This document shows, one piece after another, positions 1-8,254 of a stretch of DNA of 64,000 nt. The translations under genes and the position numbers were made by a program. This stretch comes from Arthrobacter sp. StoSoilB20 (GTDB taxonomy: Bacteria > Actinomycetota > Actinomycetes > Actinomycetales > Micrococcaceae), in the NCBI RefSeq assembly GCF_019977295.1, contig NZ_AP024651.1:3720001-3784000 (forward strand). Reading direction: 5' to 3'. The notes below the pieces were generated by a model. The model was not told where the DNA came from. It ran no database searches and saw only the letters and a list, made by a program, of their open reading frames with translations. The first letter of the stretch is position 1. Each line of letters begins with the position of its first letter.

Positions 1-1176
1 TTCAAAACAATCAACGACTCCCTGGGGCACACCATTGGGGACAAGGTCCTGGAAACGGTGGCCACCAGGATCACCGGGGCCGTCCGCGAGCAGGACATGG
101 TGGCCCGCATGGGCGGGGACGAGTTCGCCGTGCTTATTCCCGACGTCACCCCGGCCGCAGCGGCATCCATTGGCAACCGGATCCTCGCTGCCGTCATAGG
201 CCCCATGGAGATTGAAGGGCAACACCTGCGTTGTGGGGCCAGCATGGGCCTGCGGATGGCGGACCCCGGGCACCGCGCCGAGGAATTGATGATGGAAGCG
301 GACATCGCCATGTACGAGTCCAAGGCTGACGGTCGCGGCAAACTCAAGGTGTTCGAGCCAGCCATGCTGCATGCCCGGCAGATGCGGAACCAGTTGGTGG
401 GTGAGCTCAAAGAGGCAATCACCGGCTCGCAACTGGTGCTGTTCTACCAGCCCATCATCCGGCTTGATACCCGCGAAATCGAAGGTGTGGAAGCGTTGGT
501 CCGCTGGAACCACCCCACCCGTGGGCTCATCATGCCGGACGAGTTCATTCCCATTGCCGAGGAAACGGGAATGATTTCCGACCTGGGCGGCTGGGTGCTC
601 CGCACCGCCGTCGAGCAATTGAAGCAATGGCGTACCGACCCCCTCACGGCGGGTCACAACTTCAGCATGCGCATCAACGTTTCAGCGGCGGACCTGCAGC
701 GGCTGGAGTTCATCGAAGACGTCCGCGAGGCCTTGGCGTCGGCTGGTCTGGACCCGTCGCTGCTGGTCCTGGAGCTTACCGAGAGCGCCGTCATCCAAGG
801 CAACGACCTTGACCGCTACACGCTCAACAGCCTGCGCCGGCTGGGGGTGGGATTGGAAATCGACGATTTCGGCACCGGTTACTCCTCCATCAGCTACCTG
901 CGCCAGCTCCCAGTGGATACGGTCAAAGTGGACCGGACCCTGCTCTCGGCGCTGGGCAGCGACCCGTCCCAGCCCGCGCTGCTGGCCGCCGTGCTGCAGT
1001 TGATCCGCGCCTGTGGCCTCGCTGCAGTGTGGGAAGGCGTAGAGACTGCCGACCAGGCCGAGTATCTCCTCAGCATCGGGTGCACCAGCGGCCAGGGGTA
1101 CTACTTCAGCCGGCCCTTGCCCGAGGCGCAGCTGACCGAGCAGCTGAAGCACCACAAGACCTGGCCCGTCAGTTGA
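1..1176 (+). CDS. GGDEF-EAL cyclic-di-GMP signalling protein (5' partial)
   Basis: The frame is open from base 1, so the gene begins upstream of the window. The visible part starts inside a diguanylate cyclase domain: INDSLGHTIGD, then RMGGDEFAVL with an intact GGDEF signature, so cyclase activity is possible. An EAL phosphodiesterase domain follows, with VEALVRWNHP, INVSAADL, LELTES, DDFGTGYSS, VKVDR and EGVET, so the residues usually needed for c-di-GMP hydrolysis look present. Any N-terminal sensor or membrane part is missing. The product probably makes or degrades cyclic-di-GMP in the cytoplasm; which activity dominates cannot be read from sequence. Its last 8 bases overlap the convergent acetyltransferase gene. 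Confidence 0.93.
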   Translation, partial: FKTINDSLGHTIGDKVLETVATRITGAVREQDMVARMGGDEFAVLIPDVTPAAAASIGNRILAAVIGPMEIEGQHLRCGASMGLRMADPGHRAEELMMEADIAMYESKADGRGKLKVFEPAMLHARQMRNQLVGELKEAITGSQLVLFYQPIIRLDTREIEGVEALVRWNHPTRGLIMPDEFIPIAEETGMISDLGGWVLRTAVEQLKQWRTDPLTAGHNFSMRINVSAADLQRLEFIEDVREALASAGLDPSLLVLELTESAVIQGNDLDRYTLNSLRRLGVGLEIDDFGTGYSSISYLRQLPVDTVKVDRTLLSALGSDPSQPALLAAVLQLIRACGLAAVWEGVETADQAEYLLSIGCTSGQGYYFSRPLPEAQLTEQLKHHKTWPVS

Positions 1177-1747
1177 TGGTCCGGGTCCAGGGGTGGTGCC
1201 GGGTGCGCCATTCGGAGTCGAGAATCGCGTAGATATTTTCCGTTGCCCACTGGCCCTTGTAATGCCAGTTATCCACCAGGGTGGCTTCAAGCCGCATGCC
1301 CAGGCGCGTGGCAATTCCGGCCGATCCTTCGTTGAGGGCGTCCAGTTTGGCGTCAACCCGGTGGAATGACAGCGTTTCGAAGGCAAGCCGCAGGACCGCC
1401 TCCGCTGCCTCTGTGGCGAAGCCGTGGCCCTGGGCATCCGGGTGGAGAATCCAGCCAACCTCGGCTTGTCCGGTCCCTTCGAGCCATTTCAGCACTACCT
1501 CGCCAAGGAGGCCAGGCTGGTCCTTCCGCTCGATGGCCAGGCACACCCAGTCGCCTTCCTGCTTGAACTCGAAGTTCGCGTAGCGGCCCAGGACTTCCAT
1601 GGCCTTGGTCTTGCTCAGTTCGTTGCGGAAAAGGAAGCGGGCCGTTTCGGGAAGGGACTGGTAGCCGTGGAATCTCTCAAGGTCCTCGGCGTCGAAACGG
1701 CGCAGAATGAGTCGGTCTGTGATGATGGGGAGCTCAATTTCGGGCAT
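1169..1747 (-). CDS. GNAT-family N-acetyltransferase (RimJ/RimL-like)
   Basis: The product is 192 residues and begins MPEIELPIITDRLILRRF, the usual opening of RimJ/RimL-type acetyltransferases. HPDAQGHGFATEAAEAVL is the acetyl-CoA-binding motif A (Q/RxxGxG/A), followed by the expected TRLGMRLEA segment. It likely transfers acetyl from acetyl-CoA to an amine of a protein, antibiotic or small molecule; the substrate is unknown. The open frame extends much further upstream, but only as antisense to paaI and paaK, so the ATG at 1747 was chosen. A GTG near 1794 is a possible alternative. The 3' end overlaps the end of the GGDEF-EAL gene by 8 bp, tail to tail. Confidence 0.85.
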   Translation of the reverse strand: MPEIELPIITDRLILRRFDAEDLERFHGYQSLPETARFLFRNELSKTKAMEVLGRYANFEFKQEGDWVCLAIERKDQPGLLGEVVLKWLEGTGQAEVGWILHPDAQGHGFATEAAEAVLRLAFETLSFHRVDAKLDALNEGSAGIATRLGMRLEATLVDNWHYKGQWATENIYAILDSEWRTRHHPWTRTIN

Positions 1748-1813
1748 GTCTTCGAGGCTACTAGGTGGGAGCAGATACTGGTCCAGTCTTGACACGTGGC
1801 GCGATCTGGGATT

Positions 1814-1835
1814 ACCTAATGAACATTCGGTAAAT
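1814..1835. promoter_or_regulatory. Candidate PaaR operator upstream of paaI
   Basis: The segment contains AATGAACATTCGGT, with the right half (TTCGGT) matching the clearer palindromes upstream of paaZ and of the thiolase operon, and a degenerate left half. It lies 20-40 bases before the paaI start. It is read as the autoregulatory site of the TetR gene at the end of this operon. This is inference from comparing three sites in the window. Confidence 0.5.
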
Positions 1836-1855
1836 AAAGCTGGAGGCAATGACGC

Positions 1856-2320
1856 ATGGTTGAAACAACCCTCTCCGGTGCTTCGCACCACATCCTGACG
1901 AACGACTACGCGTCCGAATGGATGGGCATCGAGGTCCTCAAGCTCGACGACGGCCACGCCACCATCCGCATGCACCTCCGCCAGGAAATGCTCAACGGAT
2001 TCGGAATGGCCCACGGCGGAATGATCTTCGCCTTCGGTGACACAGCCTTCGCCCTGGCCTGCAACCCGGCCAACCCCACGCCCCAGCAAGCCGCCAACAT
2101 CACGGTGGCGTCCGGCGTCGACATCAACTTCATCAAGCCGGCATTCCAAGGCCAGGTGATCACCGCCGTCGCAAACCGCCGCGCGAGCACCGGCCGAAGC
2201 GGCCTCTACGACATCCAGATCTATGCGGCCTCGCCCGACGCCCCCTCCAACACCGACACCCAGCCCGGGGAGCTCATTGCCGAGTTCCGTGGCCGCAGCC
2301 GCACCATCTCCAAGAAGTAG
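1856..2320 (+). CDS. paaI: Hydroxyphenylacetyl-CoA thioesterase PaaI
   Basis: This is a 154-residue hotdog-fold thioesterase. The segment FGMAHGGMIFAFGDTAFALACN matches the PaaI catalytic motif HGGxxFxxxDxAFA. PaaI hydrolyses ring-hydroxylated or dead-end phenylacetyl-CoA thioesters and so frees trapped CoA during phenylacetate breakdown. The ATG follows a good ribosome site (TGGAGG, about 9 bases upstream). The gene lies 9 bases before paaK and forms an operon paaI-paaK-tetR. The upstream region carries a candidate TetR operator. Length and motif are typical of the family. Confidence 0.92.
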   Translation: MVETTLSGASHHILTNDYASEWMGIEVLKLDDGHATIRMHLRQEMLNGFGMAHGGMIFAFGDTAFALACNPANPTPQQAANITVASGVDINFIKPAFQGQVITAVANRRASTGRSGLYDIQIYAASPDAPSNTDTQPGELIAEFRGRSRTISKK

Positions 2321-2329
2321 GAAAATCCC

Positions 2330-3679
2330 ATGACGCAGAACACCGTGGCCGCACCCGCAGCTTCCCCCACCAAGGCAACTGACGCCGTGCTGGACCGTGA
2401 AGAGACCATCTCCCGCGACGAACTCGAGGCCCTCCAACTCACCCGCCTCCAGCACGCCGTGGCCTACGCCTACGATCGCGTGCCGTTGTACAAGCGCAAG
2501 TTCGACGACGCCGGCGTGCACCCTACCGACCTCCGCGAACTCAGCGACCTCGGCAAGTTCCCTTACACCACCAAGGAAGACCTGCGCCTGGAATACCCGT
2601 TCGGGATGTTCGCCGTCCCGCAGGACCAGGTAGCACGCATCCACGCCAGCTCCGGCACCACCGGCCGCCCCACCGTGGTTGGCTACACCAAGCAGGACCT
2701 CGCCAACTGGGCAACATTGGTGGCACGCTCCTTCCGCGCTTCCGGAGTCCGCCCCGGCATGAAGGTCCACAACGCCTACGGCTACGGGCTCTTCACCGGC
2801 GGCCTCGGAGCGCACGCCGGCGCTGAAGCGCTGGGCTGCACCGTCATCCCCATGTCCGGCGGCCAGACCGAACGCCAGATCCAGCTCATCCAGGACTTCA
2901 AACCGGACGCCATCCTGGCCACGCCCACCTACCTGCTGACCATCGCCGACGCCATGGCAAAACAAGGCATCGACCCCACATCCACTTCACTCAAATACGC
3001 TGTTCTCGGCGCCGAACCGTGGACCGAGGAAATGCGCCACGAGCTCGAAGTCACCATGAACATCAAGGCCTCCGACATCTACGGACTCTCCGAGGTCATG
3101 GGGCCGGGCGTCGCCGGCGAAGCTGTTGAAACGCAGGACGGCTGCCACATCTGGGAAGACCACTTCCGGCCCGAAATCATCGACCCCTTCGATCACTCCA
3201 CAGTCCTGGGCGACGGCGAACCCGGCGAGCTCGTCTTCACGTCCCTCACCAAGGAAGCGCTCCCGATCATCCGGTACCGCACCAAGGACCTCACCCGCCT
3301 GCTCCCGGGCACCGCGCGCCCGGCACACCGCCGCATGGGCCGCATCACGGGCCGCAGCGACGACATGATCATCCTGCGCGGCGTGAACCTGTTCCCGTCC
3401 CAGATCGAGGAAATCGCCCTCCGCATCCCCGAACTCAGCCCGCACTTCCAGCTCGAAATCACCCGCCCCGAGGGCAAGCGCATGGATTCGCTGACGGTCC
3501 GGATCGAGCGGCGTGAGGCAGTGTCCCCCGAGTCAAGCACGACGGCGGCCCACACCTTGCGGGAGCAGATCAAGATTCATGTCGGGTCATCGTGCGTAGT
3601 AGACGTGGTGGAGCCGGGCTCCCTTGAGCGGTCCAACGGGAAGCTCCGCCGCATCTACGACCTGCGCCCCAAGGGCTGA
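2330..3679 (+). CDS. paaK: Phenylacetate-CoA ligase PaaK
   Basis: This 449-residue adenylate-forming enzyme activates phenylacetate with ATP and CoA to phenylacetyl-CoA, the first step of the aerobic CoA-dependent pathway. It shows the phosphate-binding loop HASSGTTGRPTVVGYTKQD, the adenine-site segment DIYGLSEVMGPGVAGE, and the hinge region RITGRSDDMIILRGVNLFPSQIEE, all typical of PaaK. The C-terminal lid (ELSPHFQLEI...ERSNGKLRRIYDLR) is complete. The ribosome site TAGGAAA precedes the ATG. It sits between paaI and the TetR gene in one operon. Confidence 0.95.
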   Translation: MTQNTVAAPAASPTKATDAVLDREETISRDELEALQLTRLQHAVAYAYDRVPLYKRKFDDAGVHPTDLRELSDLGKFPYTTKEDLRLEYPFGMFAVPQDQVARIHASSGTTGRPTVVGYTKQDLANWATLVARSFRASGVRPGMKVHNAYGYGLFTGGLGAHAGAEALGCTVIPMSGGQTERQIQLIQDFKPDAILATPTYLLTIADAMAKQGIDPTSTSLKYAVLGAEPWTEEMRHELEVTMNIKASDIYGLSEVMGPGVAGEAVETQDGCHIWEDHFRPEIIDPFDHSTVLGDGEPGELVFTSLTKEALPIIRYRTKDLTRLLPGTARPAHRRMGRITGRSDDMIILRGVNLFPSQIEEIALRIPELSPHFQLEITRPEGKRMDSLTVRIERREAVSPESSTTAAHTLREQIKIHVGSSCVVDVVEPGSLERSNGKLRRIYDLRPKG

Positions 3680-3709
3680 CCATCCCTGAGATCGTGAGAA
3701 AATGCCAGC

Positions 3710-4312
3710 ATGCCTACTGAGACCACCACCAAGCGCGGACGGCCCGGTTACGACCAGCAGTCGGTGCTCCGCATCGCCGTCGACGTCTTCAACCGCCACG
3801 GGTACGACGCAACGTCCATGGGCATCCTGGCTGAAAACCTCGGGATCTCGAAGTCAGCCATTTACCACCACGTGCCGTCCAAGGGCGATCTGCTGAAGCT
3901 CGCCCTGGACCACGCGTTGGGCGGCCTGGAAGCCATTCTCGAGGAACCCTCGGCTACCTCCGGACCAGCAGATGCGCGCCTGGAGTTCGTCCTGCGGCAA
4001 ACCATCGCCGTGCTGGTGGATCGCCTCCCGTTCGTGACCCTGCTGCTGCGGTTGCGTGGAAACACGGAGATCGAGCGCGATGCCCTGGAACGGCGCCGTG
4101 CGTTCGACCACAAGGTAGCTGCCCTGATTTCCGCCGCCCGCGAGGACGGGTCCCTGCGCCAGGACATCGATCCCCGCACTGTCACGCGCCTGTTGTTCGG
4201 CACCATCAACTCGATCGTGGAGTGGTACAAGCCCGGCGGCTCGCTGTCGCCGGAGAAGCTGGCAGACGACGTCATCACCATGGCCTTCGAGGGCCTCCAC
4301 ACGGCCTCCTGA
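3710..4312 (+). CDS. paaR: TetR-family transcriptional regulator, probable PaaR
   Basis: This 200-residue protein has an N-terminal TetR helix-turn-helix at about residues 17-62 (VLRIAVDVFNRHGYDATSM, then LGISKSAIYHHVPSKGDL), followed by a ligand-binding all-helical domain. It lies 30 bases after paaK, as in other actinobacterial paa clusters. I infer that it represses the paa genes and is released by phenylacetyl-CoA. Related palindromes upstream of paaI, paaZ and the thiolase gene support this. The exact inducer cannot be read from the sequence. After the gene comes a repeat array and a strong bidirectional terminator. Confidence 0.82.
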   Translation: MPTETTTKRGRPGYDQQSVLRIAVDVFNRHGYDATSMGILAENLGISKSAIYHHVPSKGDLLKLALDHALGGLEAILEEPSATSGPADARLEFVLRQTIAVLVDRLPFVTLLLRLRGNTEIERDALERRRAFDHKVAALISAAREDGSLRQDIDPRTVTRLLFGTINSIVEWYKPGGSLSPEKLADDVITMAFEGLHTAS

Positions 4313-4318
4313 CGGCCG

Positions 4319-4690
4319 CCCACGCTTGGGCGTGACCCTCTTCCACATCCCCCGGGCTTGGGCGTGACCCTCTTCCACATCCCCCGGGCTTGGGCGTGAC
4401 CCTCTTCCACATCCCCCGGGCTTGAACCAAACCCTCTTCCACATCCCCCACGCTTGGGCGTGACCCTCTTCCACATCCCCCACGCTTGGGCGTGACCCTC
4501 TTCCACATCCCCCGGGCTTGGGCGTGACCCTCTTCCACATCCCCCGGGCTTGGGCGTGACCCTCTTCCACATCCCCCGGGCTTGAGCGTGACCCTCTTCC
4601 ACATCCCCCACGCTTGAGCGTGACCCCCTTCCCCTTCCACCTCCCCCGGGCTTGAACCAAACCCTCTTCCACATCCCCCAAGGTGGCGGG
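4319..4690. repeat. Tandem repeat array, 32-bp unit (eleven copies)
   Basis: The phrase TCTTCCACATCCCCC recurs at 4339, 4371, 4403, 4435, 4467, 4499, 4531, 4563 and 4595, exactly 32 bp apart, then in a degenerate copy near 4633 and at 4665. The rest of the unit varies between a GGGCTTGGGCGTGACC form and a GGGCTTGAACCAAACC form. Both parts are conserved and there are no unique spacers. It lies between the convergent paaR and paaZ genes. Long open frames cross the array only because the unit lacks stops; they are not coding. Confidence 0.95.
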
Positions 4691-4748
4691 CGTGGCGAAG
4701 CCAGGTGCCGTCGTCGTCGTGTTGTTCCTCCTGACTACCTTCAGGCGG

Positions 4749-4796
4749 AACGACGAAACGCCTTTCCCCATTGAAGGGGAAAGGCGTTTTGTCGTT
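4749..4796. terminator. Bidirectional intrinsic terminator between paaR and paaZ
   Basis: Two 21-base arms (4749-4769 and 4776-4796) pair with one G-U wobble around a 6-base loop. The inner stem is ACGCCTTTCCCC with GGGGAAAGGCGT, and a T-run lies on the plus strand. The position between two convergent operons fits termination in both directions. Confidence 0.85.
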
Positions 4797-4819
4797 GCTG
4801 CAAGAGGGACCGGCCAACC

Positions 4820-5001
4820 CGGAGGGATGTGATAGATGGACCGGCCCAAACCCCGGGGGACATGAGAGAGCGATCCCCCAAACCCCGGGGGACATGAGAG
4901 AGCGATCCCCCACACCCCACGGGACATGAGAGAGCGTCACCCCCCCAAACCCGGGGGACATGAGAGAGCGATCCCCCACACCCCGCGGGACATGAGAGAA
5001 G
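4820..5001. repeat. Tandem repeat array, about 32-bp unit (reverse-orientation relative of the 4319 array)
   Basis: CATGAGAGAG-type cores occur at 4861, 4893, 4925, 4959 and 4991 (spacing 32-34), with a degenerate copy near 4828. Each is preceded by a G-run (CGGGGGA). The reverse complement, CTCTCATGTCCCCC, resembles the core of the neighbouring 4319 array. The last unit ends one base before the paaZ stop codon. With the 4319 array and the terminator, this fills the 690-bp gap between paaR and paaZ. Confidence 0.93.
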
Positions 5002-5002
5002 G

Positions 5003-7102
5003 CTACTTCTCCACGAGGGTGAGGACGTCGTACGTGGCCACGATTTCCTCGTTCTGGTTGGTCAGGACGGCATCCCAGGCCACCTCGCCGTACTCATCAG
5101 TCTCACGAGGCGTGATCTTCTTGGCCGTCAGGGTGACCCGGATGGAGTCGCCCGCAGCCACGGGGGTGATGAAGCGCAGGTTCTCCAAGCCGTAGTTGGC
5201 CAGCACGGGGCCCGGAGCCGGCTCCACGAAGAGCCCGGCAGCCCAGCTCAGCAGCAAATAGCCGTGGGCCACGATGCCCGGGAAGAACGGGTTGGCTTCG
5301 GCTGCTTCCTGGTTGGTGTGGGCGTAGAACGTGTCGCCGGTGGAGTTGGCGAAGGCTGTGATGTCCTCGAGCTTCACCTCGCGCAGCCCGGAGCGAACGG
5401 CATCACCGATCCGCAGGGTGGCCAACGACTTCCGGAACGGGTGCTCGCCTTCGGTTTCCAGCGTGAAGTTGCGGTCGGCGCCGGTGTGCCACTGGCCCGT
5501 GACGGCAGTCAGCATGTTCGGCGAACCCTGGATGGCGGTGCGCTGCATGTGGTGCAGCACGGAGCGGATGCCACCCAGCTCCTCGCCGCCTCCGGCCCGA
5601 CCGGGTCCGCCGTGAACCAGGTGCGGCACCGGGGAACCGTGACCGGTGGAGGAGCGGGCATCTTCCCGGTTGAGCATGTGCACGCGGCCGTGGTGGGCGG
5701 CAATGCCAAGCACGAGCTCCTGGGCAACTGAAGGATCGTTGGTGCATACCGAGGCCACCAGGGAACCGGAGCCGCGGGCTGCGAGGCGGACTGCGTCGGC
5801 CAGGTCCGAGTAACCCATCACGGAGGAAACCGGGCCAAAGGCTTCGAGCGAGTGGACTTCTTTGGCTTCGGCGTTGGACCAGCTCAGGAGCACGGGCGAC
5901 ATGAACGCACCGTCCTCCACTACGCCCACGGCACCGCCAACCGAGGTGACCGACGGCGCATCGAGGGATCCGTACGCAAGTTCCCCACCGGCGTCAAGCA
6001 TTGACTGCACTGCAGCGCGGACATCCGCGAGTTGCTCCAGGGATGCAAGCGCACCCATGGTGACGCCCTCGGCGCGGGGGTCACCTACGACGACGCGTTC
6101 GTTGATGCGGGCTCCGACGGCGGCAGCAACGTCTGCGGTCAGGGCCTGCGGAACGATGATGCGGCGGATGGCGGTGCACTTCTGGCCGGCCTTGACGGTC
6201 ATTTCTGTGACCACGGCTTTGACGAAGGCGTCGAACTCGGGCGTACCGGGAACAGCATCTGGCCCCAGAATCGCGGCGTTCAGGGAGTCGGTCTCAGAGG
6301 TGAAACGGACGCCGCCCTGAACCACGTTCCGGTGGCCCTTCAGCGAGTTCGCCGTGGACGCCGAGCCTGTGAAGGATACGAGGTCGCGGTAGTCGAGTTC
6401 GTCCAGGATGGTCCGCGCGGAACCGGAGATCAGCTGGAGGGAACCGTCAGGGAGGATGCCCGATTCCACCATGGCTTTGACCGCGGCGGCGGCAACGTAG
6501 CCTGTCGGCGTCGCTGGCTTCACGATCGTGGGGACGCCGGCGAGGAACGCGGGCGCGAACTTCTCCAGCATGCCCCACACGGGGAAGTTGAAGGCGTTGA
6601 TCTGCACGGCAACGCCCGGAATGCGGGTGTAAATGTGCTCGCCGGCGAACGAACCGTCCTTGGAGAGCACCTCCATGGGGCCGTCCACCACCACCTGCGA
6701 GTTGGGCAGTTCACGGCGGCCTTTGGAGCCAAACGTGAAGAGTACGCCGATGCCGCCGTCGATGTCGATCATGTTGTCGATCTTGGTGGCGCCGCTCTGC
6801 GAAGAGGATTCGTAGAGTTCCTGGCGCCGCCCGTTGAGGTACTGGGCAAGCTCCTTGAGCTTGAGGGCGCGCTGGTGGAAGGTCAGCTTCCCGAGTTCGG
6901 TTTGGCCCGTGGTCCGGCCGTAATTTACGACGGCGGCGAGGTCCAGACCGTCGGTGCTCACGTTGGCCAGGACTTCTCCGGTGCTGGCATCGCGGACCGG
7001 GACTTTCCTGGCGTCAGGGGCCGGCGTCCACCAGGCATCCTGAACGTAACTGGGCACGGTTGCAACGGCTGTGGTTTCCGGGGCGACTGCTGTAGTGGTC
7101 AT
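5003..7102 (-). CDS. paaZ: Bifunctional PaaZ: oxepin-CoA hydrolase / 3-oxo-5,6-dehydrosuberyl-CoA semialdehyde dehydrogenase
   Basis: The protein is 699 residues, the usual PaaZ length. Residues about 1-530 form an aldehyde dehydrogenase domain, with VQINAFNFPVWG, the NAD-site FTGSAST and the nucleophile region GQKCTAIRRI. Residues about 545-699 form a MaoC-like hotdog hydratase (FANSTGDTFYAHTN, then FFPGIVAHGYLLLSW). PaaZ opens the oxepin-CoA ring and oxidises the resulting aldehyde. The ATG at 7102 is preceded by GGAAGGA; the longer open frame upstream has no ribosome site. A near-perfect palindrome lies 64-85 bases upstream of the start. The gene is convergent with paaI-K-R and transcribed alone. 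Confidence 0.95.
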   Translation of the reverse strand: MTTTAVAPETTAVATVPSYVQDAWWTPAPDARKVPVRDASTGEVLANVSTDGLDLAAVVNYGRTTGQTELGKLTFHQRALKLKELAQYLNGRRQELYESSSQSGATKIDNMIDIDGGIGVLFTFGSKGRRELPNSQVVVDGPMEVLSKDGSFAGEHIYTRIPGVAVQINAFNFPVWGMLEKFAPAFLAGVPTIVKPATPTGYVAAAAVKAMVESGILPDGSLQLISGSARTILDELDYRDLVSFTGSASTANSLKGHRNVVQGGVRFTSETDSLNAAILGPDAVPGTPEFDAFVKAVVTEMTVKAGQKCTAIRRIIVPQALTADVAAAVGARINERVVVGDPRAEGVTMGALASLEQLADVRAAVQSMLDAGGELAYGSLDAPSVTSVGGAVGVVEDGAFMSPVLLSWSNAEAKEVHSLEAFGPVSSVMGYSDLADAVRLAARGSGSLVASVCTNDPSVAQELVLGIAAHHGRVHMLNREDARSSTGHGSPVPHLVHGGPGRAGGGEELGGIRSVLHHMQRTAIQGSPNMLTAVTGQWHTGADRNFTLETEGEHPFRKSLATLRIGDAVRSGLREVKLEDITAFANSTGDTFYAHTNQEAAEANPFFPGIVAHGYLLLSWAAGLFVEPAPGPVLANYGLENLRFITPVAAGDSIRVTLTAKKITPRETDEYGEVAWDAVLTNQNEEIVATYDVLTLVEK

Positions 7103-7165
7103 CGTCGACGGGTCCTTCCAAGGCACGTGAAAGCGGCACGGTCCCTGCTGACTGGAGCCAACATT

Positions 7166-7187
7166 ACTGACCGGCCGTTCGGTAATA
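7166..7187. promoter_or_regulatory. Probable PaaR operator of paaZ
   Basis: This 22-base site contains ACTGACCGGCCGTTCGGTAA and fits an ACCG-NN-CG-NN-CGGT palindrome, which I recall as the PaaR type of Corynebacterium. Matching sites occur upstream of the thiolase operon and, more weakly, of paaI. Confidence 0.72.
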
Positions 7188-7241
7188 TATACAGGGTACA
7201 TGAATGCCCGGAAGAGTACAGCAGGTATTTCGTGAGGGACC

Positions 7242-8225
7242 TTAGCTCCGGCCGCCCAGCTTCTTCGCCAGCAACAACGGCTTCTTCAGGAACTCCCCCA
7301 CGCTCGTCCGCGAAATGACAGTCTGGTTTAAGGCATCGAGCCGCTCCAGCACATGGTCAAGCTTGGCCCCGGTCTCGTCGAGGCGACGCTGCTGGTCCCG
7401 GATCAGCTCCTCCTGCTCAGCCAGGACGCGGGTCAGGTACAACATCCCGCCCAGCCCACCCTGGGCAACACCTTCCCGGAGATGCTGGTCGCGGACCAGA
7501 GCATCGTAGCGGGCGTGCTCCGCGGCCTTTGCGAAAATACTGTTGCCGTCATGCCCCTGGGATTCGGGGCGCTGCGACCAAAACGCAAGGGGTTCGCCGT
7601 CGAGGAAGCCAACACGCGAGTGGCTAAGGACGCGCAAGTGGAACTCCCAGTCACCCACCACGGGTAGGTCTTCGTTGTAGTAGCCCACGGCGTCGTGCAG
7701 TTCCCGGCGGTACAGGAAGGAAATGGGAACGGCCCGGTTGATTTTCAACATGTCCGCAAGGGTGATCTGCTGCATGTCCGCCCAGAAGATCTCCCGGCGG
7801 ATCGGCTCAATGCGATCCCCCTTCAGCTCCTCAATGACGATCTCGGTCCGGACCATCACACCGCTTTCGCCCCCATGGGCAGGCTCATCCAGGTACGCCA
7901 CAGTGCTTTCGAGGAAGTTCGGAGCCCAAAAATCGTCGTCGTCGTGGATCACGATGAACTCGCCCGAACCGGCCTTGATTCCCGCATTCGACGCCGCCTC
8001 CATGCCAACGGATGCGGAATGGTGAAGCGTGGTGATGCGCTTCCGCTCGTCATCCGCCCGCTGGGCGGTGAGATGGTCGACGTCGGCCGGGTTGCCGCCG
8101 TCGTTCACAATCACCAACTCAAAATCCTGGAACGTCTGGGCGAAGATGTCATCCAGTGCCCTGGCCAGGAAGATTGGGCGGTTCTTGGTTCGGGTCACGA
8201 TGGTGACGCGGGCACCGGCGTTCAT
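7242..8225 (-). CDS. Glycosyltransferase family 2 protein
   Basis: The product is 327 residues. It begins with the GT-A signature VTIVTRTKNRPIFLARALDDIFAQ and has the metal-binding cluster VIHDDDDFWAP at about 90-100, so it probably transfers a sugar from a nucleotide donor. An acidic catalytic region, GDWEFHLRV, follows. The last 80 residues (VLAEQEELIRDQQRRLDETGAKL...) look like a coiled coil. No membrane segment is seen, so it probably acts on the inner membrane face, on a cell-wall or exopolysaccharide substrate that cannot be named. The ATG at 8225 has GGAATGGA upstream. A TTG at 8258 would overlap the phosphatase stop codon but has poor ribosome-site spacing. Confidence 0.85.
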   Translation of the reverse strand: MNAGARVTIVTRTKNRPIFLARALDDIFAQTFQDFELVIVNDGGNPADVDHLTAQRADDERKRITTLHHSASVGMEAASNAGIKAGSGEFIVIHDDDDFWAPNFLESTVAYLDEPAHGGESGVMVRTEIVIEELKGDRIEPIRREIFWADMQQITLADMLKINRAVPISFLYRRELHDAVGYYNEDLPVVGDWEFHLRVLSHSRVGFLDGEPLAFWSQRPESQGHDGNSIFAKAAEHARYDALVRDQHLREGVAQGGLGGMLYLTRVLAEQEELIRDQQRRLDETGAKLDHVLERLDALNQTVISRTSVGEFLKKPLLLAKKLGGRS

Positions 8226-8254
8226 GGCGGGTCCATTCCGTTGGGAAAGTGTGA

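Noticed and set aside
1748..2965. Extension of the acetyltransferase frame to a 598-codon product
   Set aside because: The extra part is antisense to paaI and paaK and has no family resemblance. A normal family start exists at 1747.
3854..4979. Long minus-strand open frames (up to about 357 codons) with repeated VTPKPGGCGRGSRPS-like peptides
   Set aside because: They run through the 32-bp repeat array, whose period is not a multiple of three, so all frames show repeats and lack stops. They also overlap paaR antisense. No start signal or codon pattern.
4319..5001. Possible CRISPR array
   Set aside because: Both core and linker are repeated, so there are no unique spacers, and no cas gene is in the window.
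6032..7318. 428-codon plus-strand frame antisense to paaZ
   Set aside because: Shadow of a high-GC gene: low-quality amino-acid composition, no motif, and complete overlap with an unambiguous gene.
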